A stretch of 64,000 nt of DNA. It comes from Ziziphus jujuba. Lineage: Eukaryota > Streptophyta > Magnoliopsida > Rosales > Rhamnaceae. Shown here one piece after another: positions 33,373 to 47,458 of this stretch (position 1 is its first letter; each line of letters begins with the position of its first letter). Below the pieces are notes generated by a model. It searched no databases. It was not told the DNA's origin and saw nothing but the letters and a program-made list of their open reading frames with translations. The DNA lies in assembly GCF_031755915.1 (NCBI RefSeq), contig NC_083383.1, positions 2,422,001-2,486,000 of the forward strand. The letters run 5' to 3'. The position numbers were made by a program, and so were the translations under genes.

Positions 33373-36300
33373 TATATGAAAATTAAATGCAGTTTGAAAT
33401 TGGGACTAATAAATCTGAAAGGGATATGGTATTTGGGAATTATTAAATGAAGCAAAACATTATTTTAACATGGTTCAAAGCCAGACTATGTATTTTGGCT
33501 TAAACGAAAACTGGACAATAGATGATAAGTTGGAATTGTTTATGAAGGAAAGATCAGATTATGTCCCGGGATTGTCTTTCAAGGCATTAATTTGAACAGA
33601 TAGACGGCTACAAATCATAATGCAAGTTCAAATTATCAAATACCAGGTGTGGTAAGGAGAATGTGGAATCACGCGCTAAAGACAACCCCAGATGTATCAT
33701 TTCTCAGCTCATAGTATGAACAAGAAGTGTTATCATGATCACATCGTAGCCGCCCACGTGGCGTTATTTATTAGATTTTGGAGTCTTATGGTGGACCTGT
33801 GGTATAACTTTAGCGAGAAGCAGTTGGGCAGTTGATACAACCACAGCTGGCACCAAACCCTAACTCACCGACTTGTATCGGTGTTTTCAAACACTGTATA
33901 TTATACAGAAATTTTTTTTTATAGGGAGGGTCGGGACCCTCCTAATAATTCTGTACAGGCGGTTGTATGGTGGGTCCTAAATTTTGGACGATGTGTTTTA
34001 TTTTTTGTTAATCAAATATTTGTAGTTTTCCTCTCTGATCAAAAGAGAATGAAATGAGCCACATGATCTTGATCACTAGTCACCAGCGGGACCCACACTG
34101 CTCCCTTCCAACCATTTTACCGGCTGGGTTGGCCCTATCCCGAAACCGCGTGGAAACGGGTAAGTTGTCCTTTCTCTTCCTATCTAGTCAACCAGCTTAC
34201 GAAATGGTTGTGGTTGTTGTTGCTGTCGGAGCTATATATTGTTTGTTTTCTGCTGCCAGTTTTTATTTATTTATTTATTTGCATGCCGTTTGTTTGTTCG
34301 GCCAGTCTTATACTTACGATTTTAATTAAGAAATGTTGGTCCAGAAATGGGCAAGTCTTTGTATCCGATTGGCCAATTTCGTTAAGTAAATGCATAATTA
34401 TATGTGGTTTGATGGAAATAGACCGTCTTATTAACTGGGAGTTATTAGTCAAAACTATGGGAAACTCTTCTCCCATAGGCTATTACCAGTAAATGACGAA
34501 TTTCGCTGCAAATCGTTGGCATTTGTCCAAATGATTTGATGGATTCCACTCACGTTCTGACGTCTTTACTATTAATGGTTATAAGGCTTTTTAAAGAAGC
34601 TTTTTTTAGCAGTCTCAGACAGCAATTCTCCACGTTATAAAAATATTTCGCCATCAAATATTCAAGATAAATGAATTTGACATGTCAAAATGTTGTGTTG
34701 TCTTGTTTGTTCTACTCGGAGTCCCATCCCATGCATACTTTATCTTTCTTTGTTTTTTATTTTTTACTTTTTATTTTTTAATTTATTTTTTAATTTTATT
34801 TTTTAATTTTTACATGCATACTTTATCTATAGAAATTTTGTTTTCGTTTACAATTAATCTTTTTAATGATGAATAACTATTGATCTAGCTATATGACTAC
34901 AGCTAGTAAAGTTGTCACGTTTTTTGTTTTCTTCTTCTAATAATATTCTCTTATGATTTTCATTGTAGAGTTGACGGAGAAGGGAATTTCATTTTCTTCC
35001 TGATCAAAATATTTTTTAACTAAATATATACCTGAAGGAGAAGGGTTTTATTCATTGAAACTTATTGTATATATCCCGTGCTATTTAACAATGCTAGGTA
35101 CATTCACTTTGATATTTTTAATTTTTAATATTTTATAATTTTAATCTTTAAATTTTAAAAATAATAAACTTAAACATTTAAATTTTTTATTTATTATAAA
35201 TTTGATATAATCTCTAATTCAATCAAATGGATGAGTAATAGTCACATTCACATAACCGTTGTTGTTGTTTTTTTTTTTTTTTTTTTTTGGGTAATTAATA
35301 CCGCATTCAAAAAATGCACAAAAGAACCCATAGAGGGCTTACAGCACCGAGGAGACCACAGTTCCTTGAGAAAGAATAGCGAAAATAATTGGGTGAGTGA
35401 TAACATTAATATCATGACCCTCCCAGCACCCAGTGACAGAAGTATTATCAATCCGTTTGGTTAAAATTGGAATTAAACTACTTTATAATCAATTGAAAAA
35501 ATTGAAGATGTAAATCGTTGTTTTTGAAAATTAAAAATTTAGATTGCAATATCTTTAAAATTAATATACCGAAGCACAATAATTGGCAATTTGGGTGAGT
35601 GATAAATATTTTTTTTTTCCCCTTTCAGTTTGATGAGTTCTTAAAGACTCATGGCATGATTTTCTCGATCTAGAAATAACACGTAAAAAATAACTTTTAT
35701 TTATATTGAATTAAAAAATCAAAAACAAATATATTAATTTAGAAATTCTTACATTTAAATCATTAACTGTATGCATTGGGCTATCATATTGGACATGGTA
35801 GTCTGAAATATTCATTTTAGACGAAACGTGGAGCTGATGAAAATCCTCTGCAACTGATATCATCACTGTTTGTATAGACTTCCCAATTATAATCAATCTC
35901 AGTGACTTAAAAGAAGAGACATGCGTCTATTTCTACCGACCTACCTACACTATTCAACCCAAATGAGACAAATACTTCTTGTCATTACGCAAACTAATTG
36001 GTTCAAATCAATACAGTTGGATAGGAGGGGATTGAAAAGGAAGTTTTAGAAGTCTAAGTTGGCATGGCCTTTTCTTTTCATTTTTTGGGTGAAAATTGAG
36101 TTGGCAGGGCTTGCTAATTGGTTGCTGGATATATAAAAAACCCAGCTGTCGCACAAGTATATAGAAGTGGTCATGGGCTCCAAAAGCCTCTCAATGTTAG
36201 GTTGGGCTTTGTTTTGAAGAAGGTTGACTTGTGTCGACAGGTCTTTAAAATGTAAATTTTGTGGCCTAAGACCGAGTCGACTGTTCCGATCATCTGGGTC

Positions 36301-36797
36301 CAGGCTGATTCGGTATTCATTGAATTAATCGTCAATTGTACAACTAACATGAAGAAGAGTGGACTGGTTTAGCTTGAAAGTGGTCCAAAAACTTATTTCC
36401 TCCATTTGTTGTTCATTTTTATTGTGGCTTTTGATTAGTCACAGCTGCCAGTGCCTGGATGATCCTTTTCCTTTTTAATTTTCAGGTAATATCACCATCG
36501 TTGCCTACTACTGCCAGGGTCCACTTTACATTAATTTACAGATTTTAGTCGAGCTGGCCATAATTTATTTCAGACATCAGAATGACAATGAATTCATAGC
36601 TTCATTAATCCTTAACGTGTGCAAAAACAAACCTCCATCAGTCGAAAAGAAGAAAGCAAAAATATTAAATTGATTCCCTTCAAATGAATATTAATTACTC
36701 CAAAATAAATATTCCAAAACCCAAAGTTTAAAAGGTCGACTCTATTACATCATTCGTCAATTGACGAATGTAGTAGTTCAGTTTGTACTAATAGAAA

Positions 36798-36843
<46 letters not shown>

Positions 36844-37768
36844 GCAGTGGGATAGCAAACCTTAGTTTAATTGGTAAAGACTACAATTCTCTCATTAATT
36901 CTAGAACATCGTTGATTTAGAAAATTTAAACTTTTGAATCCAATAATCTAGTTTCCTCTGAAGTTACAGGACCGGGCAAAATAACCTTGCAGTGCTTTTT
37001 ACCTTTCAAATGTCAAATCGTCTACTGGATTACAACTTAAAAATGTATCAGAAAGAATAGGAAACAAAATTGTCCAAATAAAGCTTCTCGAGGAAATATA
37101 GAAAACAGGAAACAAAATTAACCTTTTTTATCTTTTTCATCATTCATCACATTATTAGTTAACTTTTTTTGAACAACAGTAAACGGGATTCAATTGTTTC
37201 TTTCGAAAAGAGAGAGAGAAATAAGGTAAATTTCTTTTTCTTTTTTCTTTTTTATCATAAAAGTCTTTCTAAAAGTCTCTCTGGGCGGCGCAAGAAGTAA
37301 GCAACCTATAATAACATATTTCACATACATAAATTTACTATTTTCCTAAAGGAGAGCTTTCCTGATGAATTCTTGGCCTGCTCAATTTCGTTTTTTAATT
37401 GATGACTAATACCATAAATGGGTCCCATATAACTTGATTTCCACTATGATAATAAAAAATTCCCCAAAATAATTTGTCCCACAAAAAAAAAAAAAGAAAA
37501 AAGGAAAAAAAAAGCCTTAACTTCAAAATTAGAAAAGAGGAAATTCAATCCAGGAAAATTAAAAATGCCAGCATTCCTTTGACTTATCCAAGAACAAGAT
37601 CATGGTACTAAAAAAAAACATGGTGAATTTCAGTATAACCTAGAATGAGACTAGGGCACTTGTGAAAATCCTCGTTTACAATACATAATATAATATATAT
37701 AACCTATATAACTACAATAATACATTAAAATCTTCCCATGTAGTGTATATGGTACGCGATTTTAAATT
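33373..37768. other. Intergenic
   Basis: Contains a perfect palindrome (36751-36770), an (AAT)n microsatellite (36798-36842) and several poly-T runs. No coding region supported. Confidence 0.5.
36798..36842 (+). repeat. (AAT)n microsatellite, 15 units
   Basis: Uninterrupted AAT trinucleotides over 45 bp. Confidence 0.95.
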
Positions 37769-38467
37769 TCATTGAGACCTTACAAAGAAAATACTGAGTT
37801 CCGGCCCAACTGCACCATCCGGATTAATCATATACAAAGCTTCTGAATCTTTGGATCCGACCACTCTCTCGAATCTCGCTCTCATGTAAGTAAGTTCCCC
37901 TTCCGTGGCTAAATCTTTCTCAGTCGGGCATGGAAGAACCCCAGCACCCATCGAAACCCCTCTCAGAGTTTGCATAACATGGAGCTCATCATCCGACATT
38001 TGCTTCCTCCTTATAGAGTAGCCAATTTTCCTTCCATTACAGAACACACCCCAAACGAATTCCTCCAGCAATTTCTTCTTATGGGTTTTGGTCTCGCTCT
38101 CAAGGGCAATCCTTATTATATCCGATTGCATTTCCTTGTGGAAAGCACTGGTATGCATGGGAAGCTCTATTACGAAGATTGGCATGCAATGGGGATCTTC
38201 TTGTATAGCCAGGCTCACTCTGCCTTTACGATAACCAAAGATTGTCCCTGTTGTAGCATTGTCTTTGAGCAAAGGTTTTCGAGGTCTTCCTAGCAGAGCA
38301 ACCATTTTGCAACCTGAGGTTAACATGGGGAAGAGCTTGAACATTCGAAGAAGCCCTCCTGATGAAGAGGACTTTGACCGTTTCTCACCGCCAGGAGTAT
38401 GCCTGAGCAAAGAGAGTATAGCTGGGTTTTCCATCTGGAAGAACGGGCTCGAATGCACAGGTGGCAT
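37769..38467 (-). CDS. MIZU-KUSSEI1-like protein (DUF617)
   Basis: Single exon, 232 residues. A Ser-rich basic N-terminus (GGEKRSKSSSSGGLLRMF) is followed by the DUF617 domain from about residue 58. Segments include LLKDNATTGTIFGYRKGRVS, MPIFVIELPMHTSAFHKEMQ, LLEEFVWGVFCNGRKIGYS, RRKQMSDDELHVMQTLRGVS, MGAGVLPCP, GELTYMRARFERVVGSKDSE and AVGPELSIFFVRS. All are family hallmarks, including TGT(I/L)FG(Y/H)R and the GAGV(L/I)P turn. Length is typical. The founding member MIZ1 is needed for root hydrotropism and associates with the ER; most paralogues are uncharacterised, so a specific role here is not claimed. Confidence 0.93.
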   Translation of the reverse strand: MPPVHSSPFFQMENPAILSLLRHTPGGEKRSKSSSSGGLLRMFKLFPMLTSGCKMVALLGRPRKPLLKDNATTGTIFGYRKGRVSLAIQEDPHCMPIFVIELPMHTSAFHKEMQSDIIRIALESETKTHKKKLLEEFVWGVFCNGRKIGYSIRRKQMSDDELHVMQTLRGVSMGAGVLPCPTEKDLATEGELTYMRARFERVVGSKDSEALYMINPDGAVGPELSIFFVRSQ

Positions 38468-39699
38468 TTTTGTTGTTAATTTGAGGTATATGGAAGGTTG
38501 ATGAAGAGGTTAATTATAGTGGAAAGCTAGAGATTGTGTAGAGAAGGGTTTGAGGCTGTGGAAGATGAATGAATATAAGGAGAAAAGAGGTAAGGTAATT
38601 AAGTAGCTAGGGGAAAGAAAGGCATAGGTCTAAGAGAAGGAAAAAAAAGAAAAGAAAAGAGCTTGGTTGGTCATTTAGGTAGGTTTGTCCTTGGAATCTT
38701 TGGAAATCAGAGAGTGGGAAAGAGAAGAGACCCTTCAAGTCGATTATTAAGAGAATGGAAAAATTGGGGGGTGGGGGGAGGGGGGTGTGGTGTGCGGTGT
38801 ACTAAAGCTTAATTGATGATGTGACCAAATTTAGTGATAAAAAGAGAAGGGGTTGAATGTGATAAGATAAGGGAGGTCGGACCACAAAAGGGTACTTGTG
38901 GGGAAGGTTAAGAAGAAAAAAAGACACTAAAAAAGTTATGAGAAAAAAAAAAAAAATTGTGGCATTGGGTTTGGCATGTGCTTCTCTGATCATTACATAG
39001 AGCATCAACATCAATTGCTTTATGCTTTTCCAAACTCATCCATTTCCATCCTAAATGCTCAATAATAATTGAGGTGCAGCTCATCTTTCCCTCAATTTAT
39101 ATTTCCCTCAATTTATATTTATCTTTCCTTTTTTTTTTTTTTTTTTTACACCCTGCTTATTCATGGAAATTTGCTTTTGGATTGTTAGTGACTCTCTCTT
39201 TCTCTGCCTCCTTTTAGTTGCCTTCCCTTGTCCATGTCAGACGATAGCATTACTAGAAAAAGCAACGTTAGGCGCCAATACCTGATGATAATTGACCAAT
39301 TTCAATGTGCCGTGCAAACCTCTTCTAAATTATTAGAGATCAATATGCCTGGTTGGTTTTTTAAGGCATTTCATTATTTTCTTTTTCCCTCTTTTTTTTA
39401 AGTAAATACGGTGAGTTTAATTGTAATTAGAGCCTAATTAAAGCCTGTAAAAGTAATTTTCTATGCAGTTTAACAAGTAGATTCCAAATGGACGTCAGTG
39501 TCCAAGATGGCGTCGTTTTGTTGCTGTCGGTATTGGCATGGTACCCTGATCTTTTGACAATGCTGTAGAGCAACTGTTGTCTTGGGCGGTACTTTTCGTC
39601 GTAGAGCTTTTGGACTGTTCTTGCATATTGGTTGCGCTTGCAAGTCGGAGAAGTTGGCAAATTCAAGACATAGTTACAATTGGAAATCTAATTTATGTG

Positions 39700-39730
<31 letters not shown>

Positions 39731-42700
39731 TTTTCCTTATCTTTAGTTTCCAAAAATATCCGTTCGTTTAGATCGTTTGTTTTGATTTTGGGAAATAAGT
39801 TCTGTTTGATAATCTTCAAACCAATTATGGATGTATAACATAAATCTGAGGATATTTAGAATTATATTGTAAAAAAAAATAGTAGAAGAATATTACAATT
39901 AAAAGAAAATGAAGCAGAAATATAAATAGGTTTTGGTGAGTGATAAAAGAATTAAATGGTTTTCATCGTCGTGTCTATTCTACTTTTGGAAAATGACCCA
40001 CTGACTGAACAAGCCCAACAGGCAAGCACATGTCTTGATTGGACAAAAAGTTTCTATTCAGTATTCACATAACCAAACTTTGGTTGCAAGACTAGAATTA
40101 CTCCAAAAGTGTGGGTTCCATTTGAGGAATTAAGTTGGGCTATTGATGCAACATAAAGTTTTTATTTTATTATATATATATATATATATATATATAATCA
40201 CGCATGATCAGTGATCTGATTAATACGAAGCAGAGACAGAGGTGTGTATTTTGATTGATTGGATTGTAGGATTTGGTAAAGTAAGCTGAATCCTTTATTA
40301 TTATTTTTTTTTCCTTGCAAATTGTTTGTAAGAATAGTCATTGGACAGGGGACACCTATCCATTCAGTTTGGTGAATGTGATCTTCAATGATTCTCCCAA
40401 TCTCAGCTCCATCAACGACATAGAGCTTAGAATTATTGTGCCCATGATGGGATATACGGAACCCCCAGTTCAACTTAATCACTTTTTAGCTTTACAATTG
40501 ATATGAGCTTTGAAGTTTGACATTGTATTTTACAATTTAAAGGAAAAAAATTTGCAATTTATATTTTGATCCTAAAGTACAGTATGCAGAAAGACATGAA
40601 TAAGGAGAAATGAAATGTTTGTAATCTTCTGAATTATTCAATGGTAGTTTGATAATATTTTTTCTTGCCTTTGTTTTCAATTCTTAGATTTTTAATGAAG
40701 TTTCTATTTTAATTGTGAATGATTTTTTTTTTTCAAATAATAATAGTTAGATTTATCATCTACTCGCACGTTTTATATAAAAAACTATTTTCATAGTTTT
40801 ATATATTTACTACTACAAACGACTTTATGAAATTAACTAAGATTAGATTAAAAAATTAACTAAGTTATCTCTCATTGTTAATATTTAATATATATTTACA
40901 TATATCCTAAAACTTTATACATGTAAGCTAAAATTCACTAAGATTATGTGAATTTCAAAGGAAATAAGTCGCACCAGAATTTGCGTCTGGGTGTCTTCCA
41001 AAAACTACTGGTGTTCTATTCAAAACAATTAAAAAAAAAACTATTAAGTGTTTTTGGCCCATTATATGTATCAGCTTGAGTTGGCGGATGGACACCTGGA
41101 GGCTTTCATTTTCTTGTTTTGTTTTTTATTTGATTTTTTGGATGGTGAGGAACATAGAATGGACAAATATACATAATGCAATTCCAGGACAAAAACAAGT
41201 TACAAATAATTGTGTTATATTCTCTGGAAGATGGTCATTCTCGGACAGATCGATGTAGAGCAGATGGTCTGCTTACTTGATCATTCCATGTTGAATAATG
41301 AACCGAGAGATGGGGCATCGTATACAGGGTATCAACTATTATATTGACAGATGTTACAGACTGATTCCATATTGGCACTCCTTAAAAGTTAAAACTGAAC
41401 TTTGTAATTTTTAATTTTTATTGAATAAAACTTTTTAATTTTTGAACTTGCAAAACTTGATCATCGTTGTTGATTCCATTCGTTATTTCACTCTGGTGCT
41501 TCTCCTAAGCACATAGAGGAGAGACGGTGGAATAATTCTGTGTTTATATATCTAACTTTGTGTGTTTTTAGCCTGTATTTTCACATATGGGACGTCTGCA
41601 TTTTCAGGGTGTAGAGAAGAATCTGGATATATAGGAGTGCATAGTCCTTTTATTGGGATCCTTTGCCCCTTCAGTCCATGACAGGGTAAGTTAACCTTGA
41701 CTTTCAAGAAACTCAAATCTTAAAATTCTTAATCAATGCTTAATTACATGCTATTTTACATGAGCATTGTTTACTTTTTAGTATTCGAATTTGAATCAGT
41801 ATTTACAACATACACCATGACATGCATTTGGAATCGAATGAATGTAGTACATAAATTTTTGGCAATCAGTTTCATGCATTAAATAATGATATGCATACAC
41901 ATACATACTTACATACATACATATATACATGTAAACAACAAAATATCTACACAATTCATCAAATAAAATAAAATCTTAATCCTGAGTTTGTGGGGTTGAC
42001 TCTCTACCCGACAATGCAGGTGGTGGAACCGTTCCAACATTGATGATTATGATCATAATGGCTAATTCTTCATGGAAGTATTTAATTTAAGCAGTATTCT
42101 ATGTTATGTCTCTAATTGAACTTCCATTTCAATACTTAACATGCTAATATTGCTGACCTGTTTATTGTAATATTGCACTATTGTCAGCCGGAAAGTGGCA
42201 AGTAATTAAGGCTCCCAGTGGTTCGGATTCAGCATTTCAGAAGGCAGAGGATGTGGCAGGCAGCATGTTTGCTAAATCCAACAAGGCAGACATTGCATCA
42301 GGGGGAACAAGTCGTGGAAATATGTCAAACAAGTTATCTTGAGCTCCAAAGTTAAGATATTGCAGAGGATGCAGCAAAAGTACACTGGGATGGATGTTGT
42401 ACATACTATGTGCTCATCCCCTAAAAACACTAAGCACAAGGCGGAGGAACAACTTTCACCACGTGTGACAGTCATATTGAATGCTGTGCTTCAAATTTGA
42501 ATTAACGTCCATAAAATACTTATGCTTCCGAAACTGTTAAATGTCCACAAATAATGCTCGAAATTGTAGGAAACTGGGAGCTATTTTCTAATGTCAACAG
42601 TCTTTAAACATCTATCATTCTTAAGATAATTCGATCTCATCGGTTGACTTCTATAATTAGTACTCATGAAGTGCCACCAACGTTGCACAGAAAAAACGCG

Positions 42701-43378
42701 CTTTGCCTATTTATAGTTGATAGTTAAAGATAAAAAGGGATATAGAATCTTCTTTTGTTCAAGTTTCCAATCATACTGTGAGTCTATGACCACATATCCG
42801 GATTACCATAAAAGATTCAGAAACCTAAACGTAAATCACTAAAGGAAAAAAAAATAAATTAAAAGGCATTAAGTAGGACTTCATGAACATGTCGGTGTCG
42901 GATATCTCTGGCTCTCCTTAAATACTATTATTATTATTATTTTTAATCTTTCCGTTTGGTCCAACTCTGAGTTGAGCTTAATAAGATTTCGCTAGTTTTT
43001 CCTCCTGAAACTGATCGAGTGAAAGTTGTAAATTTGCACGTGATGCACCTGAGGCGACCGCAAGGGGCTGAAGCGGTATGGACTGAGGAGGAAGAGACTG
43101 AACCCTTCAAAATTCAAATCAAATCCAAACGTTCAGAAAATAATTTAGACCCAAAGTTTAGGAAAAAGAAAAGAAAAAATTAAAATCATACCGTTACCTG
43201 ACCACCGCCTTATATCATACATAGAGATTAGGTTTAGTTTTTCTTCTTCTCCAATATCCAGAAGCTTCACCCAGCTACCTCTGTACGTCAGATGTTACTT
43301 CAGATAGATGAATGCCACAGACTTTTTCCGCCTCCTACATCATTACAATTTTCCGGTGAGATATATTTATATATATAT
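38468..43378. other. Intergenic, with one possible exon remnant
   Basis: Contains a G-rich run (38766-38790), (AT)n runs at about 39703-39722 and 40172-40196, and the doubtful coding stretch at 42187-42342. Nothing else supported. Confidence 0.5.
42187..42342 (+). pseudogene. Possible exon remnant resembling BPA1-type RRM proteins
   Basis: After a TTGTCAG acceptor-like site a 51-codon open stretch contains SGSDSAFQKAEDVAGSMFAK and ends NKLS-stop. Plant BPA1-like proteins (binding partner of ACD11) have 'S.SAF.KAEDVVS.MLAKGF.LGKDA' after their RRM. Similarity stops at MFAK and the rest is unrelated. The match is short and recalled from memory. A chance resemblance is possible. Confidence 0.25.
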
Positions 43379-43812
43379 TGTTAGAGTTAGTGACCCGAAT
43401 TCTTGATGATCCGACCAGAAAAGCTCGTGGTGCGACTCATTTAGTGAAACTAATTTTGGAGAAAAATTTGGAGCTCTGTGGTGGAAGCGGAGGTCTCGGG
43501 TCGATAGGCCCGAGACCGTAGCCCACCACTGAGCCCGACGGGGGTGCGGGGGCAGCGCCCCCACGGTACGGACCTGTTCAATTTTAGGGTTTCTTCCGTA
43601 TATATATTTCTTATTCTTTTGGGGTTTTGCGGCTGTAATTGGGGTTTTAGGGTATAGCGCAGTTTTTCTCACCTTTGTATCAATCTTTCGATATTGGATT
43701 TGATTCTCACTGCCCGTGATTTTTCCCGTCAAGGGTTTCCACGTAAATCTTGTGTTTGTTCTTCGTTTTCTTTGTTTCCGTTGCTATTTATTTTTCTCCC
43801 AATTCCCTAACA
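43379..43812 (+). mobile_element. Solo LTR (434 bp)
   Basis: Begins TGTTAGAGTTAG and ends AATTCCCTAACA, giving perfect terminal TGTTAG...CTAACA inverted hexamers. TATAT lies on both sides (43374-43378, 43813-43817), consistent with a 5-bp duplication, though the flanks are (AT)n so this is weak alone. The 3' part (CACTGCCCGTG...CGTCAAGGGTTTCCACGTAAATC) looks like the R/U5 region of plant copia-type LTRs. No primer-binding site, coding domain or second LTR follows, so recombination to a solo LTR is inferred. Confidence 0.75.
43478..43529 (+). repeat. Strong stem-loop inside the solo LTR
   Basis: GGTCTCGGG (43492-43500) pairs with CCCGAGACC (43509-43517) across an 8-base loop. GTGGTGG (43478-43484) pairs with CCACCAC (43523-43529) outside it. 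A second short hairpin, GGGGGC...GCCCCC, follows near 43549-43562. Confidence 0.85.
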
Positions 43813-46800
43813 TATATATATATATCAATATATATTTCCTTAATTTTTTTTTTTTTGTTTTGTTTTATCATCCTGAATGTAATTTGAACTTGATTACTAA
43901 TTGTTTAATTTGAATATGATCTTCTCTTTTTGATGATACTCTTTCCTCTCCTCTGCTCTGCTCTCTGTTTGTTAATTTCTCCTAGTTTCACATACAATAC
44001 AGATATCATATCCAAGTAGGAGTGACTCTAGTGTCTGCACAAAAAGAGTCTTTTTGTTTTGTTCCCTTCAGAACTTGAGGCTAACATTTAATCTGCAAAT
44101 TTGGGGGGTTAAAGAAGGATTTGATAGTCCATCTTCTTCAGAGCATTGAGTTGGCTGTCTGCGACGCCCATTACAGGTCCAAATTTCGACAAGACACTAA
44201 TACTATTTCGGACTTATTATTAGTATTATTATATGTATATTTTTTTGTGTTTACGATTCAGATTACAATTGCTTCTAAAGGTTCCAGTTCCAATTCCAAT
44301 GGGTCTGTGCAATCGAAGAGAAGGCTCACGCATATGATAGCCCCAAGCTCTTTCTTGGTTGAATTGGAGACTGTGGATGCTTTCTTCTCTTGGTAAGCTA
44401 TGAATTTCTGTTTTTTCTTGCTATTATTTATTTATTTATTTAATGCATTGAGTACTGCTTCGAAATTATATATTTCGTTCCGTTGTTGATTTGCTGCCAT
44501 TTTCTAAATAGACTGCTAATTAATTCTTAGTGTGCTTGCTGTACCCATCGAGTCCTGTTGTACCCATCGAGTCCAAGTTGGTTAACCACTGTGTACTGGG
44601 TTGCAAATGAATTGATTTCTCAAATTTGGTTGGAGACTCTCTGTTCAAAGCATTTCGGTGAACTCTGTTCTAAGCATGGGAACTCCTTGTTTAAGCTAGC
44701 TCCTTATCCAAAATTTCAGGTATACTTGATTTTGGAGAAAATCGTGCCGCTGCATTGGTCAAACTGAAAGATTGCTTGTCAAAAATTTCTGGTAACTTGA
44801 TTTTGAAGTTGCAGCACTTAACTGTGTACTTTTACTAACGGTTAATGCTACAGTTTTAGATGAATACATGTGTTTTGGGCAGTGTTCTAATAGGCATAAA
44901 CGTCCCAAGATGGTAAGGTTAAGTTTTAAATTTTAGGAGCTTAGTATGTCTAGATATTTTATAATTATATTATTATTTTAATTATTATAAGCTATTAAAT
45001 AAATAAAATAATTTATATTTTAAATATCAAAATATATATGTCTATATTATTTTTATATGTGTAATAAATATAAATTAATATGTAATTAATCATAATAAAT
45101 ATATTAAAATTTATATTTTTTAAGTTTTCAACGACAGATTAGGTTCAAAACATATATATTACAAACGTACAAGTACCTAATAATTACTAGATTAATATAT
45201 ATTTAGCTATTACCATAATCAACCATCCAATACAAAATCATTTTTCTTGAACTTTCTAATTTCAACTTGAGCATTTCTAGAATCTTTTTTAAGTAGTAAC
45301 ATGTTATTCTCCATTTCATCATCATTACAACCTTTGACAATCTATGATTGTGTATTACAAGCATCACTTGTTAGTAGAGTCTTTAATTTATTATTTTTTT
45401 TTTCTTATTCATCATTTTCATCTTCTTTTTTTAAGGAAAAAAAAAACTTAATCTTAGAAAAATTTTCATTTTTGAACAATATTTTTTTTTAATTTTTTCT
45501 GAATTGTTTTCTAACATTTAAAAAAAAAATCATTTAAAAAAAAACTTTGAAAAAAAAAAAAGCTCATACCTTTTAGGACCTAGATACGCATTAAATGATC
45601 AATACAGTATTGATCATCTTTTTTTAAATTTTGTTACTATACAAAATATTATCTAAAACCATTACGCTTAAACGCACCTAATGGCCTTTCTCTCCACTTT
45701 TAGAACACTTATTTAGGGTCACCATTTGTTTTTAGACAGGGGCCCAGCACTGCATCATGCATCGGGGATATGTATGCTCTTTGATTTTACCACTGTATCT
45801 TGCCATTTCTTCGCATAACTTATGAGTGGTTAACTTATGAGTGGCTGGTAGTGCTAATGATTTTACAGTGTCATAGAGATTTCTTGCTTTTCACTTCCCT
45901 ATTTAGTAATTAGTGAATTTTTTCCTTTGTTTGTTCTTTTGAATTATCTTAGAAATGAGCGAGTGAGTTATGTGTCTCACTGCTTTTCTGCTTTTCTACA
46001 GGCTGAACCTGTCTTCTTATATTTGTTGGCGGTGACGTTGATTTATTTATTATATATATATTTTATTTACTTTTTTTTTCTTTTTTTCTTTTTTGTTTCT
46101 CTTGCGCTAAAACTAGAACACGAATTATAGAATTATAAAAACTTAAAAAAATTCACAAATTTTGAAAAACTTTATTTATTTACTTACTCGTTTATTGACT
46201 TAATATTTGTTAATTGGTTTGTTTTTTGACTTATATGTTTATTGATTATTCATAATGGTTGGATTATTTGTTATATATTATTATTGACAGATATATTTAT
46301 TATATATTATTATTGATAGATTATTATTTATTTTTAGCTAGAAAAACTTGAAAATCTTAGAAAAGTAGAAAATTCAGAAAAATAAGAAAACTTTATTTGA
46401 TTATTTAGTTATTCATTTATTTATTTATTCGTTTATTTATTTACTTAATATTTGTTGATTCATTATTTTATTGGTTTATTATTATTTTTTGATTGATATA
46501 TTTATTTATTTCTAAATGTAAAACTAGAATTATAAGGAACTAAAACAAGAAAATCTTGCGTTAGAAAACCTTTATAAAAGTCAGATAAAATTTAACTTAG
46601 AAAAAGAAGAAGAAGAAGAAGATAATAATTTTAACTTTAAAAAATTAAAAAAAATTCTTAAAAACTTTAAAAACTTAGAAAAACCATAAAACTTAACAAA
46701 AAACATATAAAAACTTTATGTATTTATTTATTTAATTACTTTAGAGAAAGTTTAAAAACTAAGGAAAGCTTGAAAAAACTTAAAATAAAAACGTCTTATT

Positions 46801-47421
46801 AAGCTTAAACAAATTAGAAAACTAGAAAAACCAAGAACCAAATAAAAGAAAACTAAAAACTAGTAAAACAGGAAAACGATAACAAAAAAACCAGAAATAA
46901 AAACTTGTAAAACAAAAAATTATAAAACACCTAGAAACTAGAAAAACTAAAAAACAAAAAGTATAAAACTAGAAAAAGCAGAAAAATGATGAACAAAAAA
47001 CAAAAATAGAAACTAGGAAAATAAAACCTAGAAACTAGAAACTACGAAGAAAAAAAAAAACAAGCTAGAAAAACAAAATGTAGGAAACTAGAAATGCGGA
47101 AAAACAAAACAAAAAATAGAAAAAGCTGAAAACTAGAAACTAGGGAAAAGAAAAAAAAAAAAAAACTAGCAACTAGGAATACAAAAAACAAAAAGCACAA
47201 TAGACAATAAACAAACAACAAAAGAAAAACTAGAAAGTAGGGGAAAAAAAACTAGAAAAGTATACCAGAAACAAGAAAACTGAAAATTAGAAACTAGAAA
47301 ACAAAAAACAAAAACTAAAAATTTGAACCTAGAAAAACTAAAAACAAATAACAAATAACAAATAACAAAAACTATAAACTAGAAAAAAGGAAAAAGAAAA
47401 AAGCCAAAACTAGAAATTGAA

Positions 47422-47458
<37 letters not shown>

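Noticed and set aside
44121..44767. Two plus-strand open stretches with plausible splice sites
   Set aside because: A donor at 44396 is good, but translated segments match nothing I know and do not join in a convincing frame.
47166..47354. 62-codon minus-strand frame rich in Phe/Leu
   Set aside because: Translation of the A-rich low-complexity tract; not a protein.
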